Below, in pieces: positions 41,140-50,274 of a DNA stretch of 64,000 bases. This stretch comes from Streptomyces rimosus (lineage in GTDB: Bacteria; Actinomycetota; Actinomycetes; Streptomycetales; Streptomycetaceae). The stretch spans positions 7,508,501 to 7,572,500 of the forward strand of contig NZ_CP023688.1 of the NCBI RefSeq assembly GCF_008704655.1. The letters run 5' to 3'. How positions within the stretch are numbered: the stretch's first letter is position 1; each line of letters starts with the position of its first letter. The position numbers and the translations under genes were made by a program. The notes under the pieces were generated by a model, which was not told the origin of the DNA, searched no databases, and saw nothing but the letters and a program-made list of their open reading frames with translations.

Positions 41140-42195
41140 ATGAAGCTCGGGATCAACCTCGGCTACTGGGGCGCCGGGATGGACGCGGACAATCTGGCCG
41201 TGGCGCAGGAGGCGGACCGGCTCGGCTACGCGGTCTGCTGGGCCGCCGAGGCGTACGGCTCCGACGCGCCCACCGTGCTCTCCTGGGTCGCCGCCCAGAC
41301 CGAGCGCATCGACGTCGGCTCGGCGATCTTCCAGATCCCGGCGCGTACGCCCGCGATGACCGCGATGACCGCCGCCACCCTCGACTCCCTGTCCGGCGGC
41401 CGCTTCCGGCTGGGCCTGGGCGTCTCCGGACCGCAGGTCTCCGAGGGCTGGTACGGCGTGAAATTCGACAAGCCGCTGGCCCGGACCCGCGAGTACGTGG
41501 AGATCGTCCGCAAGGCGATGACGCGTGAGCGGCTGTCCTACGAGGGGCAGCACTGGACGCTGCCGCTGCCCGGCGGCCCCGGCAAGCCGCTGAAGCTGAC
41601 CGTGCACCCGCAGCGCACCCACATCCCGCTGTACATCGCCGCGATCGGCCCCAAGAACCTCACCCAGACCGGCGAGATCGCCGACGGCGCGCTGTTGATC
41701 TTCCCCTCCGCCGACCATCTGGAGGAGACGGCCATCGCGCACATCCGGGAGGGCCGCGAGAAGGCCGGCAAGACGCTGGAGGGCTTCGACGTCTGCCCGA
41801 CGCTGCCGCTGGCCGTCGGCGCGGACAAGGACGTCAGCGCGCTCGCCGACACCTTCCGCCCGTACACCGCGCTCTACGTGGGCGGCATGGGCAGCCGCAA
41901 GCAGAACTTCTACAACCAGCTCGCGCGGCGCATGGGCTACGAGAAGGAGGCGACCGAGATCCAGGACAAGTACCTGGCCGGTGACAAGGAGGGCGCGGCG
42001 GCGGCGATCCCGCACCGGCTGATCGACCAGACCACGCTGCTGGGCTCCGTCGAGCGCATCGCGGACCGGATGCAGGCGTACGCGGCGGCCGGGGTGACCA
42101 CGCTGACGCTCGCGCCCGCGGGCTTCACGCTGGAGGAGCGGATCGCCTCGCTGCGGGCGGGCTCCGAGGCCCTGGAGCGCGCGGGGCTGGCGTAG
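41140..42195 (+). CDS. LLM-class F420-dependent oxidoreductase
   Basis: The protein has 351 residues with the luciferase-like TIM barrel. MKLGINLGYWGAGMD begins strand 1, then CWAAEAYGSDAPTVLSWVAAQTERI, LDSLSGGRFRLGLGVSGPQVSEGWYG and IPLYIAAIGPKNLTQTGEIADG. These match actinobacterial F420-dependent members such as the glucose-6-phosphate dehydrogenase/Mer-like group, though the cofactor (F420 or FMN) cannot be decided by eye. A palindromic operator in the leader suggests control by a TetR-type repressor that is not encoded next door. Confidence 0.9.
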   Translation: MKLGINLGYWGAGMDADNLAVAQEADRLGYAVCWAAEAYGSDAPTVLSWVAAQTERIDVGSAIFQIPARTPAMTAMTAATLDSLSGGRFRLGLGVSGPQVSEGWYGVKFDKPLARTREYVEIVRKAMTRERLSYEGQHWTLPLPGGPGKPLKLTVHPQRTHIPLYIAAIGPKNLTQTGEIADGALLIFPSADHLEETAIAHIREGREKAGKTLEGFDVCPTLPLAVGADKDVSALADTFRPYTALYVGGMGSRKQNFYNQLARRMGYEKEATEIQDKYLAGDKEGAAAAIPHRLIDQTTLLGSVERIADRMQAYAAAGVTTLTLAPAGFTLEERIASLRAGSEALERAGLA

Positions 42196-42431
42196 GCCTT
42201 CGGCTGCGGCCGTGGTGGGGGCTCGGGGGTCTTCCCCGCCACGGCCGTCACCCGGCACAACGCCGGTACGGCCCGCGTGGTTACGCGGCGGCGCCCCGTA
42301 CCGCCGCCGCTCCGCCTTCCGGCCGCCCCGCCGGTCACCCGAATGCACGAGATGGCCGACGCATCGGTTGCCACCTCCTACGTACCGCTCTTTACTCTTC
42401 TTTTGCGGATGTGGCGTACCGGAGGTGCCCG

Positions 42432-43220
42432 ATGCTCTCGGCGCGAAGCGTGTTCCAGGAGATTCTCGACCACGACGAGTCCTACCGGCTCTTCTGCTCC
42501 ATCGCGGCCAGTGGCGAGGCACAGGGCGGCTGGGAGAACGGCCGGATCGCCGCGTTGGTCCCCGAGTCCCTGCGCGCCCTGGCCCCCAAGATAGCCCGGC
42601 ACGGCGCCGACGAGGACAAGCACGGCCGCCTGTTCAACGCCCTGCTGCGCAAGCGCGGCCTGGACCCGGTGCCGGTCCCCGAGGCCACCGACTACACCGC
42701 CCTCCTGGAGCGCCGGGGCATCGGTCTGGCCCATGACAAGCTGCGCCGCGACGAGCCGCTCACCGAGCGGGACATCGTCGTCTATCTCGCGCACAGCCGG
42801 GTCACCGAGCAGCGCGCCGCCGAGCAGATGGACCTGCTGAAGAGGTACTTCGGCGAGCACCCGCAGATCGGCCGGGCGATCCGGATGATCGCGCAGGACG
42901 AGGAGAACCACCTCGCCTACTGCCACGAGGAACTGCTGCGCCTGGCGGAGCAGGGCCACGGCCCGGTGATCCGGCGCACGCTGCGGGACTGCGCGCGCGT
43001 CGAGATCGAGGTCCACCGGGACGTGAGCCTGGCGGTGATGGCCCACATGGGCCGCATCCTGGGCTGGTCGCGGGCCAGATCCGCGGTCCTCGCCGCCGGT
43101 ATCCGCGCGGTGTACGCCTACGAGCGGCTCGGCGGCCGGCGCAGGATGGTCACGCTGCGGCTCCCGGAGCGGCGCGACGCGCTGGGCGGTCCGGCCACCT
43201 CGGCGCCGGAGTTCGTCTGA
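42432..43220 (+). CDS. Ferritin-like fold protein
   Basis: The protein has 262 residues from ATG 42432, preceded by GGAGGTG. It is all-helical, with paired carboxylate/histidine motifs ADEDKHGRLFNALL and AQDEENHLAYCHEEL. These resemble the di-iron EXXH pairs of ferritin-like or rubrerythrin-like proteins. The region ERDIVVYLAHSRVTEQRAAEQMDLL lies between them. The reaction is unknown; candidates are a di-iron oxygenase or a metal storage protein. The space 42196-42431 before it holds no gene. Confidence 0.85.
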   Translation: MLSARSVFQEILDHDESYRLFCSIAASGEAQGGWENGRIAALVPESLRALAPKIARHGADEDKHGRLFNALLRKRGLDPVPVPEATDYTALLERRGIGLAHDKLRRDEPLTERDIVVYLAHSRVTEQRAAEQMDLLKRYFGEHPQIGRAIRMIAQDEENHLAYCHEELLRLAEQGHGPVIRRTLRDCARVEIEVHRDVSLAVMAHMGRILGWSRARSAVLAAGIRAVYAYERLGGRRRMVTLRLPERRDALGGPATSAPEFV

Positions 43221-43280
43221 GGCGTACGGGGCGCGTGACCCGGGCGGCGGCGGTCCCTACGCCCGCGTGCGCGCCGTCTC

Positions 43281-44276
43281 TCACAGCCAGCCGCGGCGTT
43301 TGAACGTCCGGTACAGCAGCAGCTCGATGATCACCATGAGCAGCAGGATGCCGTAGTAGCCCCAGGACCACTTCAGTTCCGGCATGTGCTCGAAGTTCAT
43401 GCCGTACACACCGGCGATCAGCGTCGGTACGGCCGCCAGCGCCGCCCAGGCGGAGATCTTGCGCATGTCGTCGTTCTGGCGCACGCCCATCTGCGCCAGA
43501 TGGGCGCTGAGGATGTCCGACAGCAGCCGGTCCAGGCCCTCGACGGACTCGTTGGCGCGGGTGAGGTGGTCGCCGACGTCCCGGAAGAATGGGCGGGCCT
43601 CGTCGTGCACGAAGGGCACCCCCGGGTTCTGCAGGCGCAGCATCGGCTCCACCAACGGGTTGGTGGCCCGCCGGAACCCCAGCACCTCGCGCTTGAACGC
43701 GTAGATCGCCGCCGCCGTGTTGTTGCTGTCCCCGCCGCGGGACGGGGCGAACACCTCGGCCTCCAACTCCTCCAGGTCCACCTGGAGTTCCGCGGCCACC
43801 TCGATGTAGTGGTCGACCACGGCGTCGCCGACCGCGTACAGCACCGCGGTGGGGCCGTGCCGCAGGACGTCCGGCTCGTGCTCCAGGCGGCGGCGCACCG
43901 CGGCGAGCGGGCTGGCCTCGCCGTGCCGGACGGTGACCACGAAGGAGTCCCCGAGGAAGATCATCAGCTCGCTGGCGGAGATGGAGCCCGCCGCGTCGTC
44001 GTACGTGATCGGCTTGAGCACCATGAACAGCGAGTCGTCGTACACCTCCAGCTTCGGCCGCTGGTGCGCCTTGAGGGCGTCCTCCACGGCGAGCGGGTGC
44101 AGCCCGAACTCGCTGCTGACCCGCTCGAACTCCTCCTCGGTGGGCTCGTGCAGCCCGAGCCACAGGAAGGAGTGCCCTTCGGCGCGCGCCGCTTCGAGGG
44201 CGTCGGAGAAGTCCTCCGGCCCTTCGGTGCGGCGGCCGTCCTGGTAGATGGCGCAGTCGACGATCACACTGGGCAT
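43281..44276 (-). CDS. corA: CorA-family magnesium/cobalt transporter
   Basis: The protein has 331 residues from ATG 44276 (a GTG six bases upstream is possible). The large cytosolic N-terminal domain runs to about residue 265. Two C-terminal membrane segments carry the invariant GMN selectivity motif in AGVYGMNFEHMPELKWSWGYYG, and a basic tail RTFKRRGWL follows. It forms pentameric divalent cation channels in the plasma membrane. It converges on the ferritin-like gene with 60 bases between the stops, and is divergent from the phosphatase gene. Confidence 0.94.
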   Translation of the reverse strand: MPSVIVDCAIYQDGRRTEGPEDFSDALEAARAEGHSFLWLGLHEPTEEEFERVSSEFGLHPLAVEDALKAHQRPKLEVYDDSLFMVLKPITYDDAAGSISASELMIFLGDSFVVTVRHGEASPLAAVRRRLEHEPDVLRHGPTAVLYAVGDAVVDHYIEVAAELQVDLEELEAEVFAPSRGGDSNNTAAAIYAFKREVLGFRRATNPLVEPMLRLQNPGVPFVHDEARPFFRDVGDHLTRANESVEGLDRLLSDILSAHLAQMGVRQNDDMRKISAWAALAAVPTLIAGVYGMNFEHMPELKWSWGYYGILLLMVIIELLLYRTFKRRGWL

Positions 44277-44431
44277 TGTCACTCGCGTTCCCGGACCATG
44301 CCAGGAGCGCAGGGCAGGGCGGGGCGCGCGGGGCGTACGGGTACGGACCCGAACCGCCTTCGACGGCTTGCTGTACGGACTCTACGGACCTCCGTCCGGT
44401 GCTGCGCCGCCAAGAACGTAGGCTGGCTGCC

Positions 44432-45130
44432 ATGCCCACGCTGATCCTGGTACGGCACGGCCGCTCCACCGCCAACACGTCCGGCCTGCTCGCCGGGCGG
44501 ACGCCCGGGGTGGCCCTCGACGAGCGCGGCGCCGCTCAGGCAGCGGCGCTTCCCGGCCGCCTGGCGGACCTGCCGCTCGCCGCCGCCGTGAGCAGCCCGC
44601 TGCAACGCTGCCTGGAGACCCTGCGGCCCCTGCTCGACGCCCGCCCCGGCCTGCCGCTGCACACCGAGGACCGCATCACCGAATGCGACTACGGCGACTG
44701 GTCGGGCCGCAAGCTGGCCGAGCTGAACGACGAGCCGCTGATGGAGGTCGTCCAGCAGCACCCGTCCGCGGCCGCCTTCCCCGGCGGGGAGTCGATGCGC
44801 GGCATGCAGGCGCGCGCCGTGGACGCGGTCCGCGACTGGAACGCCCGGATCGAGGCCGCGCACGGCCCCGAGGCCGTCTACGCGATGTGCTCGCACGGCG
44901 ACATCATCAAGTCGCTGGTCGCCGACGCCCTCGGGCTGCACTTCGACCTGTTCCAGCGGATCTCGGTCGAACCCTGTTCGCTGACCGCGATCCGCTACAC
45001 GCGGCTGCGCCCGTATGTCGTACGCCTCGGCGACACCGGTGACTTCGGCACACTGGCACCGAGGGAGGACGGCAGCTCGGCGGCGGACGACCGGGACGCG
45101 GCCGTCGGCGGCGGCGCGGGCGGACCGTGA
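44432..45130 (+). CDS. Histidine phosphatase family protein (phosphoglycerate mutase-like)
   Basis: The protein has 232 residues. The phospho-accepting histidine is in TLILVRHGRSTAN at the N-terminus. The second histidine is in AMCSHGDIIKSLVADALG, and the catalytic arginines and glutamate are in SSPLQRCLETL and ITECDYGDWSG. This is the MSMEG_4193-type branch conserved in actinobacteria next to DUF3090 and the mshC block. The substrate is unknown. TAGGCT (44419-44424) seven bases before the ATG implies a leaderless message. Confidence 0.92.
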   Translation: MPTLILVRHGRSTANTSGLLAGRTPGVALDERGAAQAAALPGRLADLPLAAAVSSPLQRCLETLRPLLDARPGLPLHTEDRITECDYGDWSGRKLAELNDEPLMEVVQQHPSAAAFPGGESMRGMQARAVDAVRDWNARIEAAHGPEAVYAMCSHGDIIKSLVADALGLHFDLFQRISVEPCSLTAIRYTRLRPYVVRLGDTGDFGTLAPREDGSSAADDRDAAVGGGAGGP

Positions 45131-45256
45131 TCAGCGGGCGCAGTAGGGTGGTGCGACGACGCTGCCGGCCACACCTTCCGCGCACCGCATCCGCATGCAT
45201 CACCCACAGGAACCGCAGCGACCACTACCCCGCAGTCGAGCAAACGGAGCAGGACG

Positions 45257-45847
45257 TTGTCCCGTCAGGTGTTCTTCTACGACGCGCCGGACCGCTTCGT
45301 GGCCGGTACGGTCGGGCTGCCTGGCCGCCGTAGCTTCTTCCTCCAGGCGTCGGCCGCCGGCCGCACCACCAGTGTCGCCCTGGAGAAGACCCAGGTCGCC
45401 GCGCTCGCCGAGCGCATCGACGAGCTGCTGGACGAGGTGGTGCGCCGCAGCGGCGGCAACGCCCCCGTCCCCGCGGTCGCCCCCGCCGAACCGGCCGACA
45501 CCGCGCCGCTGGAGTCGCCGGTGGAGGAGGAGTTCCGGGTCGGCACCATGGCGCTGGCCTGGGACGGCGACGAACAGCGCATGATCATCGAGGCCCAGGC
45601 GCTGGTCGAGCTGGACGCCGACACGGACGAGGACCTGGCCGAGGCCGAGGAACGGCTGCTCCAGGACGACGAGAACGGCCCGCCGATGCTGCGGGTCCGC
45701 CTCACCGGTGCGATGGCCCGCTCGTTCGCCAAGCGGGCCCTGGAGGTCGTCAACGCGGGCCGCCCGCCGTGCCCGCTGTGCAGCCTGCCGCTCGACCCGG
45801 AAGGACATGTGTGCCCGCGCCAGAACGGGTACCGGCGGGACGCGTGA
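45257..45847 (+). CDS. DUF3090 family protein
   Basis: The protein has 196 residues from a TTG start at 45257, fixed by the family's invariant beginning SRQVFFYDAPDRFVAGTVGLPGRRSFFLQA. A central acidic part is followed by a C-terminal zinc-ribbon-like end, CPLCSLPLDPEGHVCPRQNGY, with three cysteines and a histidine. The function is unknown. The gene is strictly syntenic in actinobacteria between the histidine phosphatase and the SCO1664-family gene, and its stop touches the next start. Confidence 0.93.
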   Translation: MSRQVFFYDAPDRFVAGTVGLPGRRSFFLQASAAGRTTSVALEKTQVAALAERIDELLDEVVRRSGGNAPVPAVAPAEPADTAPLESPVEEEFRVGTMALAWDGDEQRMIIEAQALVELDADTDEDLAEAEERLLQDDENGPPMLRVRLTGAMARSFAKRALEVVNAGRPPCPLCSLPLDPEGHVCPRQNGYRRDA

Positions 45848-46782
45848 TGCCGGGAGAGAAAACGGTGGCGGCCGACGGCACCGGGGCGGCCGACCGGCTG
45901 GCGGACCGCCGGACGGGTGAGAGCCGGGACGGCGGGACGCGCGGCGGAGCCGACGGCGGCATATCCGGCGGGGCCGCAGCCGGGCGCCCCGTACGGCTGT
46001 CCGCCGACGCGCTGGCCCGCGGCGAGCTGACCGTACGCGGACAGGTCCGGGAGGCGTCCAACGCCGTCCTGTACTGCACGATCACCTACGAGGGCGCCAC
46101 CGGCCCTTGCGTCTACAAGCCCGTCGCCGGTGAGCGCCCGCTGTGGGACTTCCCCGACGGCACGCTCGCCCAGCGCGAGGTCGCCGCCTACGAGCTGTCC
46201 CGGGCCACCGGCTGGGACCTGATCCCCACCACGGTGCTGCGCGACGGCCCGTACGGCCAGGGCATGGTCCAGGAGTGGATCGAGGCCGCGCCGGAGGACG
46301 CCGGGCTGCTGGCGCTGGTCGAGCGGGACGAGCCGGGGCCTGGCTGGAAACCGGTGGGTTTCGCCGAGGTCGGCGAAGGACGTACCGCGCTTCTGGTACA
46401 CGCCGACGACGAGCGGCTGCGCCGGCTCGCCGTCCTGGACGCCGTGATCAACAACGGCGACCGCAAGGGCGGCCACCTGCTGCCCGCCGCCGACGGCCGG
46501 CTCTACGCCATCGACCACGGCGTGACCTTCAACGCCGACGACAAGCTGCGCACGCTGCTGTGGGGCTGGGCGGGCGAGCCGCTGACCGAGGAGGCCCGTA
46601 CGGTGCTGGAGCGGCTCGCCACGGCGCTGGCCGAGGGCGCCCCGCTCGCCACCCGACTGGCCGCGCTGATCACCGGCGCCGAGCTGGCGGCGCTGCGCGC
46701 ACGCGTCGCGGACCTGCTGCGCACCGGGGTGCATCCGCGGCCCGGCGGCGACTGGCCGCCGATTCCCTGGCCACCGGTCTGA
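45847..46782 (+). CDS. SCO1664-family protein (phosphatidylinositol kinase-like fold)
   Basis: The protein has 311 residues from ATG 45847 (a GTG at 45844 also fits). The first 45 residues are a disordered Gly/Asp/Arg extension. The rest resembles a small PI3/4-kinase-like fold: the nucleotide-binding lysine in PCVYKPVAGERPLWDFP, AQREVAAYELSRATGWDLIP, and a catalytic/metal segment AVINNGDRKGGHLL then YAIDHGVTFN. The substrate is unknown. It overlaps DUF3090 and sits 122 bases before mshC, an arrangement conserved in streptomycetes, so a link to mycothiol metabolism has been suggested only by position. Confidence 0.88.
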   Translation: MPGEKTVAADGTGAADRLADRRTGESRDGGTRGGADGGISGGAAAGRPVRLSADALARGELTVRGQVREASNAVLYCTITYEGATGPCVYKPVAGERPLWDFPDGTLAQREVAAYELSRATGWDLIPTTVLRDGPYGQGMVQEWIEAAPEDAGLLALVERDEPGPGWKPVGFAEVGEGRTALLVHADDERLRRLAVLDAVINNGDRKGGHLLPAADGRLYAIDHGVTFNADDKLRTLLWGWAGEPLTEEARTVLERLATALAEGAPLATRLAALITGAELAALRARVADLLRTGVHPRPGGDWPPIPWPPV

Positions 46783-46904
46783 TCGGCGGCCGGGGTCCCT
46801 TTTGGGCGCACTGCACACTTGGCCACCCGGCACAAGAGTCCGCATTCGGCCAAGATCCGTGATCCGGTTCGTATGCGGAACGTGCGTCCGGTTACGCTCA
46901 AGGC

Positions 46905-48134
46905 ATGCATGCATGGCCCGCTTCTGAGGTCCCCGCCCTGCCCGGTCAGGGCCGCGACCTGAGGATCCACGACACCGCGACCGGCGGACGGGTGACCCTC
47001 GACCCCGGTCCCGTCGCCCGTATCTATGTCTGCGGCATCACGCCGTACGACGCCACCCACATGGGGCACGCGGCGACCTACAACGCGTTCGACCTGGTCC
47101 AGCGCGTGTGGCTCGACACGAAGCGCCAGGTGCACTACGTGCAGAACGTCACCGACGTCGACGACCCCCTCCTGGAGCGGGCGCTGGCCACCGGCGACGA
47201 CTGGACCGCGCTGGCGGAGCGCGAGACCGCCCTGTTCCGCGAGGACATGACCGCCCTGCGGATGCTCCCGCCGCGCGAGTACGTCGGCGCCGTCGAGGCC
47301 ATACCGTGGATCGTCCCGATGGTCGAACGGCTGCGCGACAACGGTGCCGCCTATGAGCTCGAAGGCGACATCTACTTCTCCGTCGAGGCCGACCGGCACT
47401 TCGGCGAGGTCTCCCGTCTCGACGCCGAGGCGATGCGGGTGCTGTCCGCCGAGCGCGGCGGCGACCCGGAGCGCCCCGGCAAGAAGAACCCGCTCGACCC
47501 GATGCTGTGGATGGCCGCCCGCGAGGGCGAGCCCAGCTGGGACGGCGGCTCGCTGGGCCGCGGCCGGCCGGGCTGGCACATCGAGTGTGTCGCCATCGCC
47601 CTGCGGTACCTCGGCATGGGCTTCGACGTGCAGGGCGGCGGCTCCGACCTCGCCTTCCCGCACCACGAGATGGGCGCCTCGCACGCCCAGGCGCTGACCG
47701 GCGAGCACCCCTTCGCCCAGGCATATGTGCACGCCGGCATGGTCGCCCTGAACGGCGAGAAGATGTCCAAGTCCAAGGGCAATCTCGTCTTCGTCTCCAA
47801 GGTGCGCCGCGACGGCACCGACCCGGCGGCCATCCGCCTGGCCCTGCTCGCGCACCACTACCGGGCCGACTGGGAGTGGACCGACGCGGTCCTGGAAGAG
47901 GCCGTGGAGCGGCTGGCGCGCTGGCGTGCCGCGGTCTCCCGCCCGGACGGCCCGCCCGCCGAGGCGCTGCTGGAGGAGATCCGTACGGCGCTCGCCGACG
48001 ACCTGGACTCGCCGGCCGCGCTCGCCGCGGTCGACCGCTGGGCCGCCGCGCAGCAGGCGGACGGCGGCAGCGACGAGGGCGCGCCCGGCCTGGTCTCGCG
48101 CGCGGTGGACGCGCTGCTCGGCGTCGCGCTGTAG
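46905..48134 (+). CDS. mshC: Cysteine:1-D-myo-inosityl 2-amino-2-deoxy-alpha-D-glucopyranoside ligase (mycothiol)
   Basis: The 409-residue class I cysteinyl-tRNA synthetase homologue lacks the anticodon-binding domain, as expected for MshC. Cys43 in YVCGITPYD is the zinc/cysteine-binding residue. THMGHA (51-56) is the HIGH-like motif and KMSKS at 286-290 the second ATP motif. [14 protein letters not shown] and the HHEMG segment complete the zinc site. It ligates cysteine to GlcN-Ins with ATP in mycothiol synthesis. TACGCT (46893-46898), six bases before the ATG, indicates a leaderless transcript; a strong hairpin terminates it. Confidence 0.96.
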   Translation: MHAWPASEVPALPGQGRDLRIHDTATGGRVTLDPGPVARIYVCGITPYDATHMGHAATYNAFDLVQRVWLDTKRQVHYVQNVTDVDDPLLERALATGDDWTALAERETALFREDMTALRMLPPREYVGAVEAIPWIVPMVERLRDNGAAYELEGDIYFSVEADRHFGEVSRLDAEAMRVLSAERGGDPERPGKKNPLDPMLWMAAREGEPSWDGGSLGRGRPGWHIECVAIALRYLGMGFDVQGGGSDLAFPHHEMGASHAQALTGEHPFAQAYVHAGMVALNGEKMSKSKGNLVFVSKVRRDGTDPAAIRLALLAHHYRADWEWTDAVLEEAVERLARWRAAVSRPDGPPAEALLEEIRTALADDLDSPAALAAVDRWAAAQQADGGSDEGAPGLVSRAVDALLGVAL

Positions 48135-48158
48135 CCGTACGGCGGGCTTCCCACCCCT

Positions 48159-48190
48159 CGGGGCGTTCCCTCTCGTGAGGGAGCGCCCCG
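48159..48190 (+). terminator. Terminator of mshC
   Basis: A 14-base-pair stem (CGGGGCGTTCCCTC with GAGGGAGCGCCCCG, one G-U pair) with loop TCGT begins 25 bases after the mshC stop. Confidence 0.85.
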
Positions 48191-48283
48191 ATTCGCTTGT
48201 GAAGACCGGCCGTTGTGGCGGGCGGCGGGCAGCGGAGTGTGCTGGGCTGGCGTCACAGGACCCTCGCAGGAAGGACGTGCACC

Positions 48284-49243
48284 ATGCACCGTTCCCTGTC
48301 CCGCCGAAGACTCCTCGCCACCGGTACGGCCCTGGGCGCCGGAGCCGCCCTGGCACCGCTCGGCCCCCTCGCCCCGCCCGCGCACGCGGCCGGCGACCGG
48401 CCCACCACCTTCTCCCTGCCCGACGGATTCCGGCCCGAGGGCATCGCCATCGGCCGCGGCCCGTACGCGTACTTCGGCTCCATCGGCGACGGCTCGGTCT
48501 ACCGCGCCGACCTGACCACCGGCCGGGGACGGCTGATCACCGGCAGCCTCGGTACGGACCGGCAGTCCGTCGGCCTCAAGCTCGACGCCCGGGGGCGGCT
48601 GTTCATCGCGGGCGGCCTGGGCAGGGTGCGCGTCGTGGACGCGCGCAGCGGCGCCGTCCTGGCCTCCTACGAGGTCGGCGGCGGCGTGCCGACACTCGTC
48701 AACGACGTCGTTCTCACCCCGGACGCCGCCTACTTCACCGACTCCTTCCAGGCCCGGCTGTTCGTGCTGCCCCTCGGCCGGCACGGCGAGCTGCCCGGCC
48801 CCGACGGCATCCGCACCCTCCCGCTGACCGGGGAGTGGGTCCAGAGCTCCTTCACGGCTAACGGCATCGAACGCACCCCGGACGGTGCCGCGCTGCTCGT
48901 CGTCAACGTCGTGGCCGGGGCGCTCTTCCGCGTCGATCCGCGCACCGGGGACGCCCGCAAGGTGCCGCACACCGGCCCGCCGCTCGTGAACGGGGACGGA
49001 CTGCTGCTCCTGGGGCGTCAGTTGTACGTGGTGCAGCAGTTCCAGAACGCCGTGGACGTGCTGTGCCTGAACGGCAGCGGCACCCGAGGCCGGGCCGTCG
49101 CCCGGATCACCGACCCGCGCTTCGACATCCCGACCACCGCCGCCGTCTGCGGCGACCGCATCTACCTGCCCAACGCCCGCCTGAACGTCGACCCGCCGCT
49201 GCCGACCACGACGTACACCGTGGTCGCGGTGGAGCGCGTATGA
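48284..49243 (+). CDS. Tat-exported SMP-30/gluconolactonase-like beta-propeller protein (copy 1)
   Basis: The protein has 319 residues. The twin-arginine signal SRRRLLATGTALGAG is followed by PPAHAAG, so it is exported folded. The mature part is a propeller with repeated FGSIGDGSVYRADLTTG, RLFIAGGLGRVRVVDARSG, LVNDVVLTPDAAYFTDSFQARLFVLPL and NGIERTPDGAALLVVN. This is the superoxide dismutase/gluconolactonase-like family common in actinomycetes, without a known substrate. It overlaps the next gene by four bases; that gene is a paralogue. Confidence 0.87.
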   Translation: MHRSLSRRRLLATGTALGAGAALAPLGPLAPPAHAAGDRPTTFSLPDGFRPEGIAIGRGPYAYFGSIGDGSVYRADLTTGRGRLITGSLGTDRQSVGLKLDARGRLFIAGGLGRVRVVDARSGAVLASYEVGGGVPTLVNDVVLTPDAAYFTDSFQARLFVLPLGRHGELPGPDGIRTLPLTGEWVQSSFTANGIERTPDGAALLVVNVVAGALFRVDPRTGDARKVPHTGPPLVNGDGLLLLGRQLYVVQQFQNAVDVLCLNGSGTRGRAVARITDPRFDIPTTAAVCGDRIYLPNARLNVDPPLPTTTYTVVAVERV

Positions 49244-50274
49244 CCCGCCGCATCCGAGGACACGCGGCCGGGCCGCACTCCCTGACCCGCCGGAAACTGC
49301 TCGCCACCGGCGCCGCCCTGGGAGCGGGCACGGCACTCGGCTCCGCCGCGCCCGCCGCGGCCCGCGCCCGTACGGCCGCCGGGCCCGGCCGTACGGTCTT
49401 CCGGCTGCCCGACGGTTTCCGGCCGGGCTGCGTCGGCGACGGCCGGTTCAACCTCCTCTACTTCGGCTCGCTCCACGACGGTTCGGTCCACCGGATCGAC
49501 CCGGCCACCGGGGAGGGCACCCCCGTCCACCAGGGCACCGGCGGCCCGGCGGTCGCCCTCCAGGTCAACTGGCAGACCTCCCTGTTCATCGCGGGCGGCG
49601 TGAGCGGCGAACTGCGTGTGATCGAGGGAAGTACGGGCGCGGTGCGCGGCATCTATCCGCTCGGCGGCACGGGGGCGTACGCGAGCGACCTGATCGGGCT
49701 CGGCGCCGGGCATTACGTGACCGACGCCGCCCGGCCCTGTGTCCACCTGTTGCCGTACGGCCCTTTCGGCTCCCTCCCGCCCCCGCCCGGCGGCATCGTC
49801 ACCTTGCCGCTGACGGGGGAGTGGGTGCAGGGCGACGGGCCCACGGCGACCGGCATCACCTACGCGGACGACGGCGGCCTGATCGTCCTCAACTCCGCGG
49901 CCGGTGCCCTGTACCGGGTCGACCCGAAGACCGGGGACGCCGTACACGTCCCCCACCACGGCCCGTCGCTGTGCGGCGCCGACGGACTGCGCACCCTGGG
50001 CGGCCGCCTCTACGTCGTCCGGCCGGAGCGGAACGCGGTGGACGTGCTGCGCCTCGACCCGGCCACCGGCAGCACGACCGTCGGCCGCCTCACCGACCCG
50101 GACCTCGACGTGCCGGGCAAGCCGGCGGTGGACTGGTCGCGTACGCAACTGTGCGTCCCCAACACCCGCCGGGGGACGCCGCCGACCCCCACCACCTCGT
50201 ACACCGCGCTCTCCCTGCCGGTGGGGGGTCAGAACGGCCCCGGCCCCGCAGGGGGAACGATGCCGGCCTCGTGA
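49240..50274 (+). CDS. Tat-exported SMP-30/gluconolactonase-like beta-propeller protein (copy 2)
   Basis: The protein has 344 residues. The Tat signal LTRRKLLATGAALGAG is nearly the same as in copy 1 (RRRLLATGTALGAG), and the body aligns block by block (FRLPDGFRPGC, LYFGSLHDGSVHRIDPATGEG, LFIAGGVSGELRVIEGSTG, IVTLPLTGEWVQG). It clearly arose by tandem duplication. It lacks the NDVV/Asn segment of copy 1 (here ASDLIGLGAGHYVTDAARP), so its metal site may differ. Its stop overlaps a possible small gene on the other strand. Confidence 0.86.
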   Translation: MTRRIRGHAAGPHSLTRRKLLATGAALGAGTALGSAAPAAARARTAAGPGRTVFRLPDGFRPGCVGDGRFNLLYFGSLHDGSVHRIDPATGEGTPVHQGTGGPAVALQVNWQTSLFIAGGVSGELRVIEGSTGAVRGIYPLGGTGAYASDLIGLGAGHYVTDAARPCVHLLPYGPFGSLPPPPGGIVTLPLTGEWVQGDGPTATGITYADDGGLIVLNSAAGALYRVDPKTGDAVHVPHHGPSLCGADGLRTLGGRLYVVRPERNAVDVLRLDPATGSTTVGRLTDPDLDVPGKPAVDWSRTQLCVPNTRRGTPPTPTTSYTALSLPVGGQNGPGPAGGTMPAS

